NCBI RefSeq assembly: GCF_009905375.1
Contig: NC_133653.1
Coordinates: forward strand, 63,089,414 to 63,153,413
DNA length: 64,000 nucleotides
Direction of reading: 5' to 3'
Origin: Apium graveolens
Lineage: Eukaryota; Streptophyta; Magnoliopsida; Apiales; Apiaceae
Part shown: positions 1-11,349 of the stretch, piece after piece
Layout of the letters: the number at the start of each line of letters is the position of its first letter
How positions within the stretch are numbered: the stretch's first letter is position 1
Made by a program: the position numbers and the translations under genes
Notes under the pieces: generated by a model
Database searches by the model: none
The model's input: the letters and a program-made list of their open reading frames with translations, nothing else
Told to the model about the DNA's origin: nothing

Positions 1-1989
1 ACCTAGAGCATCCTCCACCTCGAGATACCCAGGAAAGTTTTCAAACCCTACCTTTTAAGAACTGTTGTGTTGTGAATATTTTACAAAACTGTGATATATG
101 CATGAGATTGTTTTAAACTGTTTTACGAAGTTTGAGATGTATTACATTACTCAATTGTTGATAATTTCTAGTATATGTTCATACCGAGTTCGAAATGTTA
201 TATTTAGACCGAGAATCGGTCAGTATAAGCTTATCAAAACCCCGAGGTATCCCGAAGGAGTTTATAATTGAGAATGTTAACGCTAGCGAGTAGCGTGGCG
301 TGTATATATTTTAGACCGAGGATCGGTCAGTAAAAACTGATGAAAACCCGGAAGTATTCCGGAGGTATTTTAATTAAGAATATTAACGCTACAGTAGAGC
401 GTGATGTATAAGTCGTAAGACCGAGAGTCGGTCAGTTTTGTTTTATAAAGTATAAACCCGGGAATCATCTCGGAGATGTTTTGGACGATTATAAGTCCAT
501 AGTAGTACGTTTTAAAAGGACTCATCGTCCACTTACGAAACATTAAAATACCTCGAACTTTTATTAAAACGATTTCTCAACGTTCATATTCCCTCAACTA
601 TATTTTATTCTTTGAATAATAAATATTATATACTTATTCCTTATTATGGGAGTAGTATACCCCAATAATTATTTATTTCAAACCTGATTAATCATTAAAG
701 ATTAATAATTATGAAGACACAAACTAGTTGAGGAATATTATTTTTAAATATTCTTTTAAAGAGTAAACTCATTCGAGGTTTAATTATTTATCGATCATCA
801 TTTAATTATTTATTATTTATGAAAGGGTTTATTATTGATTTAAAAATCATAGATCCTGATTTAAAACATACTTTCTGATTTCGGAATATCATTCGAATAA
901 TTTCAGATCGTCGGTGAACATTATCCCGACTTATTTAATATTTTGAATATAGTTTTAAGGAGAAAATTTTCCCCTTATTAATTATCTGTTTACAACGGTC
1001 AACTCACATTCTAGTACTTCCTCCGAAACTTTTAAAAGTACATATATATATATAGTAAAGCTATGCCTATCAACAAGCAAAACGCTTGGAGGAACTTCGA
1101 TGTGGTTCGAGTTCTCGAGATATGATAGGATTTCCTAAAGGACAAGGGAGGGGTAGGATCCAAGTACTTCGTGTATTGGATAGAGTACTGGTACCGTAGG
1201 AGACGGTACAATATGTACCTATGGACCTGCGAAGTGTGTGTATACCCGAAATGAGGACACATAGCCTTTATGTGGCAAGGGTGATAACCAAAATGTGAAG
1301 GTACCGTCCCTCTACTAGTAGAAAAGGTTACTTTATCGCAGTACGACTGATCATCATATGCGGTGGCTCCAACGAATGTCCTATTCTTCCAATTGGAATT
1401 GTGATGCAATATCGCAACCCAAGCCTAGGTGCTGGGTTTACTATTAAGGTATTCGCAGGTTAATAAAATCCACTAAAGGATTGTTTTCATAAGAAGGTGT
1501 GTATCACCGAGGAAAACTATATTTGAGGAAAGCGTATTTATCATATATGATGTTTTTACTTGAGTTTATCATACAGTCATTTCATACTGTACATTATTAT
1601 GTTGGGCATTATAGCTCACTCTTGCTTTTTAAATGACACAACACAACAGATAACCAGTATGCCGGTATGGGACTTAGTCACTTGCAGTCATGGGGAGGAT
1701 CCCTGGCAGCTTTGTCTCAGGTATGCTAGAGTATCAGATAGATATAAGATATCACTCATAATTATTGTAACTTCATATAGAGGTTATAAATAAGTATTTG
1801 AGATCCTGTAAAGTATATTTGAGTGTAATAAAAGAAGATTACATTTTGTATGTCATTTCTAAGACTATAACTTGTGTGTGTGAGTATGAGATTGGGGTCT
1901 GTTGGATTATTGAATCAATATCAGGTTACACATAAGTGAAGGATGGCGTGGCGACCTAGATTCCTGACCCCGGATTTGGAGGCGTTACA
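1..1989 (+). mobile_element. 3' part of an LTR of a non-coding gypsy-type element (G0)
   Basis: The stretch ends in a gypsy-type LTR terminus (GACCCCGGATTTGG then GGCGTTACA), followed at once by an initiator-Met primer binding site. The same terminus closes the LARD1 LTRs. Near 1600 there is a 'gggcattatagctcactcttgc' type block, also present before the LTR ends of LARD1 and LARD2. The left end of the LTR lies outside the window. ORFs here are short and uninformative; I see no gene. LTR identity rests on the right boundary and on likeness to the better bounded copies. Confidence 0.8.
200..480 (+). repeat. Three degenerate ~106-bp tandem repeats with a GACCGA/TCGGTC hairpin
   Basis: GACCGA followed three bases later by TCGGTC (its reverse complement) occurs at 207-221, 314-328 and 419-433, a spacing of 107 and 105 bases. 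Downstream of each come related blocks (AAAACCC, a CCGGAGG-like block, GTTAACGCTA). The third copy is the most diverged. The repeats lie inside the G0 LTR. Confidence 0.85.
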
Positions 1990-4413
1990 GAAATGGTATC
2001 AGAGCATTAAGTTATAGTACTTAGAGACGAGAGTGTTAGGAATCTGTCTAGATGCGAGATTGCGTAATAGCTCATATAGAGTTCATCATTGGACTACCGG
2101 ATGTAGCCCCAATGGGTAGGTTAGGATAAGTGTATATTTGAGGTATTAAAGCATGACTAATAGGACCATTGGAGATTATCAGGATGATGAGGAGAAAAAT
2201 TAGAATCATATTTGATTTGGCAAGGATATGGATGTAGAAATTGGAGCTGAGTCTCCAGAGCATTTGAGGTAAAGACGATATTACCAATACCATATGTAAA
2301 TTTTGATAACACGAGCCTTGATACTCGTAGATCTTTATAGGTTGCCCGTGAAGGGGGCATCACATGTGAGGATCATGAAGTCTAATTATTAGCATACAGT
2401 TGAGGTTATTGGCCCAAACTAGTTGACAGTGTCATTTTACCAAGGAGGATGGGAATGTCGTATTAATCACAAACTCACCAGAGATAGTGTCCAATATACC
2501 CTTGAGGATTCTAATTCTATTACGGAATATTTGAATGTAATATAAGAATGTCATCATAGGATGAGTATGATATGTGATATTATTAGTGCACTTAACATGT
2601 AAGGTTATGATGGTTTAGCTCAGAAATCGAGAGCATTGAGAATTGATAGCATGTCTATAATTAAATGGCATAAGATTACAACGAGCGATGGTTTGATCTT
2701 AGAACCTTTTAAAAGGATAGACCAGTGAGTCTAGAGCGGAATTCTTTGGTAGAAATGATGTCAGAGGCAACGTACATATACACGTAGACCTCTAATATAT
2801 TCGGTAATGTATGTTCAATTACACACACATGCCACTGAACTTATGGACTGCATTGAGATCCCTAAGAGATCTCTTTGATCTATTCCCAGGGGGAACTGGC
2901 CACTTATAGTTAGTAACGGATGCATGTAGCAGGCAACTATCGGCTTAACAGATGTTTTGGAATATTTCTGAGTAATGTCTTCGAGGTAAAACACCGGAAT
3001 GACATATATACGTGCGAAAGTCAAGATTAGTAAGAGATTTTAAAATGATATTGAAAGAGAAACTATTTGAAACATGGAATTACGAAGAAGAAGAGGTGAG
3101 ATCATCCTTAGAGGGATAATGACGAGAGTTAGGATAATCAGTGAAATCTTTTGGCACCTACTCACTGTCCCGTTACTCCCTCCAAATTGTTGATCATTCG
3201 TATTGCCTTGATAAGTTATATCAGACAATCCTTTTCGTTCCCTACTTTGAACTTCTGATGTGACCATCTTGAATAGTCTTTCTCCGCATCATGACTTGTT
3301 CAATTCTTTTAGTTAATCCATGAACTCTCATTCATAGATTATGATCTTTTTGATCAACTCAGAGATATTTATACTTCATTTCAACTATCCAATAGATTTT
3401 TTTTATATATAAATTTTCCCTCAATTCATCGATGAATATTCATAATGAGTATCTTCATTAGATTCTTCTTTCATACTTACTCTTCTCAGTCGAGATTGTA
3501 AATATCTACCAAATTGTTAAAAACATGGATGAGCTAATATCCATATATTCCTCGGAAATCCTTTTCTTTTAATCGTGATGAAATTATATATTGAACTTTG
3601 AAATCATAGTAAGGGTATCAATTTGATATTGGTATTCCGATTCAATTCTATTTAAAGATCTGATAAAGTATGTGGACGAGGGCACCTATGAGTGTACCCT
3701 TTATTTGGAAAGAAATATTTGATAAGAGGCTATCGATTGTTTCGATGCCAAGACCACTCGATTCAGAGTTATAATTGTCTTTCTCGGCCCAAAAAAAACT
3801 CTTTATTTCAAAATCGTCATCCAGGTAGCCACAATTTCTTCAGTGGTTACGATGTTGAGATTGTTACAAACAAACTGAAATATGCCTAGTTGCATATGTT
3901 CTCATGAATGACTAGTTAATTGGCCTAACTAGTCAACATTTTAATTAATACGACAAAAGCCTAGGTAATCGTCCTAGCTAGTTGCTATGGGCCAAACCAA
4001 TTGTGTTGGCCATTTTGTTAGCCGGTTAATAATATTGCTTGATATGGACTAGTTATTATTTTGCTAATTCCACTTCCAATATAATTTTGATTATTCCATA
4101 GTGCATTATATATGCCGGATTTACTTTTTTGATGAAATTTTTAAAGAATGATTTACTTGAGACCTAACTAGGTCGCCCACTCAAACGAGAATTCATATTC
4201 AGTTTTATGAAATATTTTATTCTTTTGTTGTATAACGAATATCCAATTAAAATTTCAAAGTGATTGAAGAACAATATACTTCCTTATTTATTAATCATTG
4301 GATCGAATTCCTTCTTTCAAAATAGCACCTCTTGGAGACCTCAGTGGTTAACCTTTGGTTGAGGATGTCATTCGATATTTCTTTCATTATTCGAGAAGAA
4401 AAGTATTCTTTCA
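1990..4413 (+). mobile_element. Internal, non-coding region of G0, cut on the right
   Basis: The first ~120 bases after the PBS align by eye with the start of the LARD1 internal region (shared blocks include ACGAGAGTGT, GAGCTCATAT/TAGCTCATAT and GGACTA near 2093), so G0 belongs to the same group. No ORF above 75 codons resembles gag or pol on either strand. There is no LTR end at the right border: it runs directly into the copia C ORF near 4413. That junction therefore looks like a deletion breakpoint rather than an insertion end; its exact base is uncertain. Confidence 0.65.
1994..2005 (+). promoter_or_regulatory. Primer binding site of G0 (initiator Met tRNA)
   Basis: TGGTATCAGAGC, complementary to the 3' end of plant initiator Met tRNA, starts five bases after the LTR terminus TTACA. 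It marks G0 as plus-strand. Confidence 0.85.
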
Positions 4414-6018
4414 ATGGGAAAATCTTACAAGTATCTTCAGATTTCTCAAGTGCTAGTTCCTGTCATCACAACTTCTCCAACTATTCAAGTCAAAGGAAAG
4501 CTATATGGAATTGATCTAATCCAGATAGCAGCAGCTGAATTGCAAGTCAAAGAGCAAAGGAAGAAGATTGATGAAAAGATGCAACTAATATTTGGTTCTA
4601 CAACTTCTCAATCACAATCTGTGAAGCATAGCACAAAAGTGGAATCAATTATTATGGAACTCAAGCCGGTAGGGAGGCATAAGGATGGAGAAACTTCTTC
4701 CAAAGATCGGCAACCTATGGTTCTCAAGCCCAACAATAGATCCAATAAGGACTCTACAAAGAATCCTCTAAAAGAGGTGGATTTTCCTCTTCCAAAAGCT
4801 GATGAGGACAAGCTTTTAGGTAGAAGTATTGCATATCTCAAAGAGACCATGGATGAGGTTGTAAGGAGAAACATGGCTATTATCTTCAAAGAGGGAAAGA
4901 GCATATGTGTGATGCAAGGACATCCCAAATTCTCAATAGCCAAGAGGGAAGAAACCAAAAGGTTGAAGGAAGAAGCCAAACAGCTAAAGGCTGACAAAAG
5001 AGCACAAGCAAAGCTTGAAAAATAACTAAAGTCAAGTCAGGCTGAAGAACAGAAAGAAATTGAAGACAAAGGTGAAGATGAAGCTATGGGGGACATGGTT
5101 GGTACTGAGATGGAGGAAAGAAGTAAGGAAGAATGGCAGAAAGGGAAAAGAAAGAAGGTCAATGCAAAGAGAAAGAAGGTAGATAAGACTGAAGAAACCC
5201 AATCAATATCCAAACCACTACCCTCTATTCCTGAACCCATTGTACCTGACCCCTTCATGAATATTCATGGTGAAACAATCATTCCCAAGGAGGAACCAAT
5301 TGATTGGGACACCATCAAATTGCCCACCTTCCTAACCTCTTCTCCACCATCAAAGAAGCAGAAAAGAAGAATCAAATCAACACCCTCTAAAGCCTCAATC
5401 AAATTCACACAGAAGCCTAAGCCTAAACCTCAAACCTCTAAAGATGATTATGTTCACATCTGTGACATAAAAGAATTTTCAGACATTGAACTCTATCTGG
5501 ATGAGCTGGAGGAAGTAAGGGGAATAGCTGCCTACAGACAGCTACCAGAAAGACTAGTGTTCAAATACAAAGGAGCTGGGGAAAGAACATGGCCTCTTCA
5601 CAGAATTCAGAATGAAGGCTACTCTACCTTGATTAGAGTCTACTCAGCCATACAAAGGGATTCTGGCTTTACCAGGACTGCCAAGACTGAGATTCTCAAC
5701 AAGATTGCCAACATAAGGAAAACTTGAAGGGAGCCCAATGCTTTGCCTAGAACTTTACTCATTCAAGAAAGAGGAATTACAATTCACAAATCACCTCATT
5801 GGTTGATGGAGTTCAGAGACAACAAAGGAGTCAGAAGATTTTTCAGAATTGAAGATCAGCTAAAGATTGCCAGTAATGAAACCCTCAAAGATATGCAATC
5901 TAAGTTAGATATCAATGAAGAAGATGAAGCTGAATTCTACAGACAACTTCAACTTCAAATAGAGGAGAATGACAGGAGGCTAGGAAAGAAAACCAGGGAT
6001 CAAAGGAAAAGAAAGTAA
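4414..6018 (+). pseudogene. 3' part of the additional (post-pol) ORF of SIRE-type copia element C
   Basis: One continuous reading frame of about 534 codons, broken by only two stops: TAA at 5023-5025 and TGA at 5725-5727. It is charged and probably coiled-coil in the first third (KLKEEAKQLKADK-like stretch before the first stop), then lysine- and proline-rich (residues ~225-340), then a better ordered C-terminal part with a YLDELEEVRG block, a WPLHRIQNEGYSTLIR block and a very basic end. It lies 188 bases before the polypurine tract and 3' LTR, the place of the third, env-like or unknown ORF in SIRE/Maximus elements. The N-terminal half is missing at the G0 junction. No signal peptide or membrane segment is visible in what remains, so an envelope role is not supported. 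Function is unknown. Confidence 0.75.
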
Positions 6019-6193
6019 TTTGCTCAGGCTAAAGGAGCACCCTTGGAAACAATGTAATTCTTCAATTCCATCTCAGCATATACATTTTTGTAGCACTTTT
6101 GAATTTCTGCTTTATTACAGTTTATATATTTGTTAAGTGTTTTGTTATCATCAAGCTAAACCCAAATTTATGCCTACAGTTCTAGTAGACATA

Positions 6194-6206
6194 AATAGGG
6201 GGAGAT
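6194..6206 (+). promoter_or_regulatory. Polypurine tract of copia C
   Basis: AAATAGGGGGAGAT directly precedes the LTR start TGTTAGG, as expected for the plus-strand primer of reverse transcription. Confidence 0.85.
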
Positions 6207-6279
6207 TGTTAGGAATATGTGTATTAGTTTGATGATAAGTTAAGCAAAACACTTAAGTAGAAATCTAGTGTTTGTAGCC

Positions 6280-6312
6280 TCAACGGATAAGACCATCTTG
6301 GCTATCCGTTGA
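6280..6312. repeat. Inverted pair TCAACGGATA / TATCCGTTGA in the C LTR
   Basis: TCAACGGATA at 6280-6289 faces its exact reverse complement at 6303-6312 across a 13-base loop. It is the only inverted copy of the motif; the later copies all point the same way. Confidence 0.9.
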
Positions 6313-6493
6313 AGGAGTAGCTGTACTTAGCAATAAGTTTAGTATTGTAGCACATTTCACTCTCTGGTTTCAAGCTGTAATTCTTAGATATTGTTAGGAA
6401 ATAATCAGTCATGTTGACTACTAATGGATGTACAAATAGGAGGGCTAATTGTAAATATTTCATGCCTTGTAATTTTGTATAAGTGAAGAAGTG

Positions 6494-6691
6494 TCAACGG
6501 ATATTGAAGACCTTCAACGGATAAGAAACAAAGCTTCAACGGATGTCTCTAATGCTTCAACGGATAATATCCATCAACGGATAAGTGCTTCAACGGATAA
6601 AGACTTCAACTGATAATGCATCAACGGATAAAGCTTCAATGGATAAAGCCTCAACGGATAAGGCATCAACGGATGAAAGCTTCAACGGATG
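6494..6691 (+). repeat. Array of 12 TCAACGGAT motifs in the LTR promoter region
   Basis: Twelve direct copies in about 200 bases: ten perfect TCAACGGAT and two one-base variants (TCAACTGAT, TCAATGGAT). Spacers are short (roughly 5-12 bases) and often read AAGCT or GCAT. The array ends about 255 bases upstream of the TATA box at 6946. The core AACGG is that of the plant mitosis-specific activator (MSA) element bound by MYB3R factors; on the other strand CCGTTG fits the general MYB core CNGTTR. Regulation by such factors is inferred. Confidence 0.85.
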
Positions 6692-6945
6692 CTTAGTTCA
6701 TTAGCAGTTGATAGTGACAATTCACAAGCTGACAGAGGCACATCGGTTGACAGAGATATACTGGAATGTGGAAGCCTCTAGGAGGAATCAAGAAAATGCA
6801 GCATTTCCATTTTGATGCAAACAAGGAAGTATTCAAAGATTTACAGATTATCCTAGATTGCATTGGATAGAGAAATGAAGAAGAAACATGTGAAGAATCT
6901 TTTCAATTGTATTTTACAGTTTGTCTTCACTTATAAACTTGGTGA

Positions 6946-6953
6946 TATATAAA
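6946..6953 (+). promoter_or_regulatory. TATA box of the C LTR
   Basis: TATATAAA in GGTGATATATAAACCAAG, downstream of the motif array, in the position expected of the LTR promoter. Confidence 0.65.
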
Positions 6954-7309
6954 CCAAGTAGCAGCTAGTAATTAGATATGAATTTTCCTGAGCTGTTTAG
7001 AAATATCAAAAGAGAAAATCATCTAGTTTGTACTAGGAAGCAGCTGTGATTTAATTCTTTGAATCACAGATTTTCTGAAATAACACATCTCTGGTGGAAC
7101 AACAAATCCACCAGAAAAGTTTTTAAGTTCTTTGTGCTCATTACATTTGTGTTTGAATATATATCTGTCTGCATCAGCTTCAAGCAATTCACACACATTT
7201 GATCACTCAAACACTTAGCCTTAGAAACTGCTCAAAACTTGAAAAAGTTTTGAGATTTACATTCAACCCCCCTTCTGTAAATCTCATTGTTAGTCCATTG
7301 GGAATAACA

Positions 7310-7612
7310 CTTTATTTCCAGTCATATGTCCTGAACATCCACTGTCCAGAACTAGGATGTTTTTCCTGTTGCCCTGCCATCGCAAAGACCACTAATGATT
7401 AGTTTTAAGGACCCAGACTTGCTTGGATCCTTTGGCCTTATTAAGTTTGTTAACATTTGCAGCGGATTTAGCATCAGAGTTTATGTTAACAGTTTTCTTA
7501 TCAGAATTTGCACTATCATACTTTGCATCAGAACTTACACTTGAAGGAATAATGCTAACTTTCTTTAAAGAATGTTTTATTTGATAATAATCATAGTACA
7601 AACTATGATATT
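7310..7612 (-). pseudogene. Copia A: end of gag and start of protease (distal half)
   Basis: Read on the minus strand this continues the gag reading frame cut at 22405. It gives a lysine/asparagine-rich gag tail ending WVLKTNH, a TAG stop (7392-7394), then the protease start with the retrotransposon Asp-Ser-Gly motif (VLDSGCSGHMTGN). It is abruptly cut at the outer end of the C LTR (7309), so integrase and RT of A are missing. The frame across the LARD1 insertion is restored exactly if the insert and one target-site copy are ignored. Confidence 0.88.
7608..7612. repeat. Left target-site duplication of LARD1 (ATATT)
   Basis: ATATT directly precedes the LTR start TGTAATATCC; the same five bases follow the outer end of the third LTR at 22405-22409. 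Confidence 0.93.
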
Positions 7613-8190
7613 TGTAATATCCCATATTTTCAAATATTATTATTATAATTATCTAGAATTGTTTATGTGATTTTATGTGAATTTTGGTGAATTATCTGAT
7701 AATTGGAATTGAAGTTTGGGTGTTTATATGTGACATTATTTGAATATTTGAATTTTTATATGTTCAGAATAAAATATAGATAATTGTGATATTTTTCTGG
7801 TAATTTTTGGACTGTTAGATAATTTTATATTGATTTATGAATTATTAATTATTTTCTGAATAATTACCAAAATTATTTTATAAAGCCGGGAATTGTCCGA
7901 CTTCAACCGTTTTTACGTTTTACAACCCGAAACTCTTCCGAAAACTCCTTCCTAACCTAATCTGGTAATTCCAGACATTTTTCGTGTTTTGACTTTTTCA
8001 ATCCGGATTACGGTTTGAACCGTGCGTGGCCCGGCGCAATATTTTCGATACGATAATCATTTCGGTAATCGACAAAAACCCGTATTCTCGAGAGACGGGA
8101 TATTTTTACGTTATTTTCGTATATAGTGTTTTATAAAAAGCTCGGTTTTGATAATTATCCAATTCTGGTATTGAATAATATCGTTTTTAT

Positions 8191-8268
8191 AGTTACTTGG
8201 CGGCTAAGTAACTAATTTAACGATCCAAAACGATCCAGAACGATCCAATATTCCATAAATATAAATAG
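8191..8268 (+). promoter_or_regulatory. LTR promoter cluster: palindrome, ACGATCCA triplet, TATA box
   Basis: An 11-bp-arm palindrome (AGTTACTTAGC, one central G, GCTAAGTAACT; one mismatch in this copy) at 8191-8213 is followed by three ACGATCCA direct repeats (8219-8249) and TATAAATAG at 8260-8268. The cluster recurs in LTR 2 and LTR 3. The TATA box with the following CC also occurs in elements F and H. Confidence 0.78.
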
Positions 8269-8481
8269 CCTATTTCTTATTTCATTTATTCCGTTTATTC
8301 ATTTGCAACCAGTTAAAATACCGTAAATATAGAGAAAAACCCGAGAAACCGATACGTTCCCGAGAATCAAACACAAGAACGAAGGCGTTATCAAACTCCG
8401 ATTCGGGCGTGCAACATATCAAAACGAAGCTCTCGAAATCTTCTTTCTGAATCAATCATCAGTTTTTGCCCAGAAATCATG

Positions 8482-8584
8482 GTAATTTTCTTATTTAATT
8501 ATTTATATTCGAATTATTTGATAATTAAATTATGAAAATTTGTTCTTGATGTTGTTGATGTGATTTGATGCTTCCATGTTGTAG
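8482..8584 (+). other. Possible leader intron in LARD1 LTR 1
   Basis: After CATG a GTAATTTTC donor opens a very AT-rich 103-base stretch that ends in CATGTTGTAG followed by AGC. It has the base composition, length and borders of a small plant intron and lies about 215 bases downstream of the TATA box. Matching positions are 13462-13564 and 18986-19088. Element H has a similar end (GCATGTTGTAG). Splicing is inferred only. Confidence 0.35.
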
Positions 8585-11349
8585 AGCATATTTTTCTGGT
8601 CGATTTGGTATATTATACTTCAAAAATAGAGTTCAACCCGGCGGCGAGTTCTTCAGATTCATGGCTGACCCGGTTCCTTCTTCCCTAACCCAAGTTTCAA
8701 CCCGGCTAAGACTCGATTTTGATCCTCTTTTTCCCAACTCGAATTTCAGAAACCTGTTACTGATATTTTCTTTTTATTTTTAATTCAAAATTCTTTTTCT
8801 TATTTACAAAATTCATTTTTTTTATTTTGAAAATCATTATTTTAATTCTGAAAATTTATTTTAATTCAAAAATAAATCTTAATTATTTAATTAATTAATT
8901 TTAGTTGATAATTAATTATTTAATTGGTCAATTAATTTAAATATTAATTGATTAATTAATTTAATTAGTTATTAATTAATTTTAATTGATCTAATAATTA
9001 GATTTAATTATTTAAAATTGATTTAAAAATTCTGAAAAATAGTTTCGAGTTTTAAAATATTATTTTAAATTATTTTCCAGGCTCGATAATTCTTATAAAA
9101 TTATTTTCGAGTGTTCAAGCCCTATTATTTAATTATTAAATGATTCGGAGATTGTTTTTATTCTGAAAAATGTTCAAAAATTCATAATAAATCAACCGTT
9201 CGTCCGTTTAATACGAAACGAACGCCTCCAGACTCAGAAAAATATTCTGCTTTCATTAAAAATACTTTCGAGACCCAGATCCTTTGTTTCGAAAGGTCGC
9301 TTATTTTACGAATGATTCTGAGTCGTTAATTCATCGATAAATCATATTTTTGACCTGATTTCAGTTTTAAACATATCGAGTTGAACCTTTTGATGAATTG
9401 AGTCTTATGTGATATGAATTATGTGATATATGAGTTATGTGCTTATGTGCTATGTGAATTATGTGCATATGTGGGTCAAGATTCCTGTGTTTGGCTGATA
9501 TAATTATGTGTGGGCTATCGTATGGGTAGGCGATAGAATTTTGACACGCAGTTCGTTGAGTGATTATCGTTTGGGCGATTAAAGTTCTATATTTTAATTA
9601 TAGATGCGGATCTTTCGAATTGATCAGGACAAGACATTGGATAAAGAATGAGATGGAATGGCATTGGATATCTGGCTTCTAGCAATCGCAGGAGCAGCAT
9701 ATCGGTGAAGTGTTGAAAAGAAAGACGGTGATACTTTAAGACAGAATGTCAGAATAGATGCGTGTTTGCGAGTGTGACTAACTGCTAAATCCCAAAGGCA
9801 AGTACCCTGACATCACTTATTGTTCAAGTGATATTTATTTAAATCTTTTGATGCAAGTATTGCGTTCCCCATTCTCAGTTTAGAATCGATAAATGTTTTA
9901 CATATCGCTGAATTAAATAATTTTGTTTATGCAAGTACTCTTCTGCTATTCTATGTTCAGAATAGATTTACAAATGTTTTGGGTTTTGAGAAAAATGATT
10001 TTATTGCAAGTATTCCTGCCCAAGTGAATGAGGGAATAAAATTATTTTGGGTGTCGAGTATTATGACCCCTTTTCAATAAAAGGTTTTGAGATTGAATGG
10101 TTACTGATTGCGTAAGAGGCCGAAGCACCGGTCCAGCGTGAGCTATTTTACAGAAGTGTAATATGGAAGTGTAATATCTTACAAGGCTTGTTATGCCTTT
10201 TCTGGCGCCCTATAGGTACCGTATGTCTTCGGGATACGGGTAGTACCTATATTAACGGTATGGCTGCGGGATACCGGTGTTGTTTCATGACTGATCATCA
10301 GGAACAGCATAGTGCATAATTTGGTTCCAATCGATATTATTATATTGCTTTTGATAATCTTATAAGGAATGATTTATCAACTGTTTCTGTTTTGGAATAA
10401 TGGTAAAGTGCGGTTTTGATTCAGATTTTGATTTATACTGATACTTACGTTGTTGTTAACTATCAAATGTGGTATTAGTATAGATGATTGATGTTGACTT
10501 CAGTATGAAATGTTGTGAGCATCAAAGTTCGTATTGATATCTAATTTGATATGACAGCAAAATAAGTATTAATTTGAAGAGTTTGGTTTTGAGTAAAGTT
10601 TATGATTCAATCCATAATTATTGTTTCATGTTATTGTGGTTTACGATATTTCCGTAAACACTGTTTTACGAGTTTGATCCTCGTCAAGATTCAAAGTATT
10701 GCTGAAGCATTTCGCTCAAAAATATCAAAATGGTTTTGAATACAATTAAGGAATCAATTTTGGGATTCCTCAACTAAATTTTTATGATTCAACAATTATG
10801 ATTTTAAATGTTCTGCTCTAATGCAGATGTCGGTTTTATATCAAAAAGACCCTATATATGTCATAATGATCTTGCTGAGCATTTCTTTCGCTCATACTTG
10901 CCTGTTTTTAAATTTAACCTCCAGTGAGGATTAGCTTGCTGTTTAGCCGCGTAATTCGAGGAAGCAAGAGGAAGCTTTTCGAAGGTGGTTGGTCCAGGGT
11001 TTGTGGACTAGTGTAAGTTTTATTATGTAAAGTTGTTTATATTATATTATATTATAATTGTGTATTGTATTTGGGCCTAGTATACTTCTTTTCGAAGTTA
11101 TACTAGCGGGTTAAGTTTTAAGGTTGAGAATTATTGAAAAGAGTTTTAAAAGAAAGAGAAAAAAAATTATTTGTGGAATTTGGAATTCTTGTTTCTAAAA
11201 CTGTAACCTTAAAAGATCTTGGAGTAGATAGGGGTCATTTATGATAAATATCTTCCGCTGACATTTATTTATTGATTTAACAGGTTATTTTGGATTGAGG
11301 TTTCATCGTGACGACCAAATCCCTTGACCCCGGATTTGGGGGCGTTACA

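Larger units (their letters stand above)
6207..7309 (+). mobile_element. 3' LTR of copia C (1,103 bp)
   Basis: It starts TGTTAGGAATATG after a polypurine tract and ends AATAACA, where minus-strand copia A sequence begins. Inside are a hairpin and a dense array of TCAACGGATA motifs in the probable U3, a TATATAAA box at 6946-6953, and an R/U5-like tail. The sequence differs from the LTRs of A, B and D, so C is a different family, though it shares the post-pol ORF arrangement. Confidence 0.88.
7613..11349 (+). mobile_element. LARD1 LTR 1 (3,737 bp, internally deleted)
   Basis: It starts TGTAATATCC and ends GGCGTTACA. Relative to LTR 2, 556 bases (13617-14172) are replaced by six bases, CCCGGC, at 8637-8642. 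Outside this gap I counted 12 substitutions against LTR 2 in the first ~1,020 bases. The interior has a promoter cluster (8191-8268), a possible 103-bp intron (8482-8584), an ATTAATTAATTT-rich stretch (about 8870-9020) and TATGTG-rich sequence (about 9410-9475). No coding function seen. Confidence 0.93.

Noticed and set aside
1032..1409. 125-codon minus-strand ORF in the G0 LTR
   Set aside because: No similarity to a known family that I can see; lies within a non-coding LTR; chance ORF.
4414..6018. A host coiled-coil gene
   Set aside because: It is directly followed by a polypurine tract and LTR on the same strand and has in-frame stops; the position fits the post-pol ORF of a copia element.
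6494..6691. CRISPR-like array
   Set aside because: Unit is only ~9 bases with short irregular spacers inside a plant LTR.
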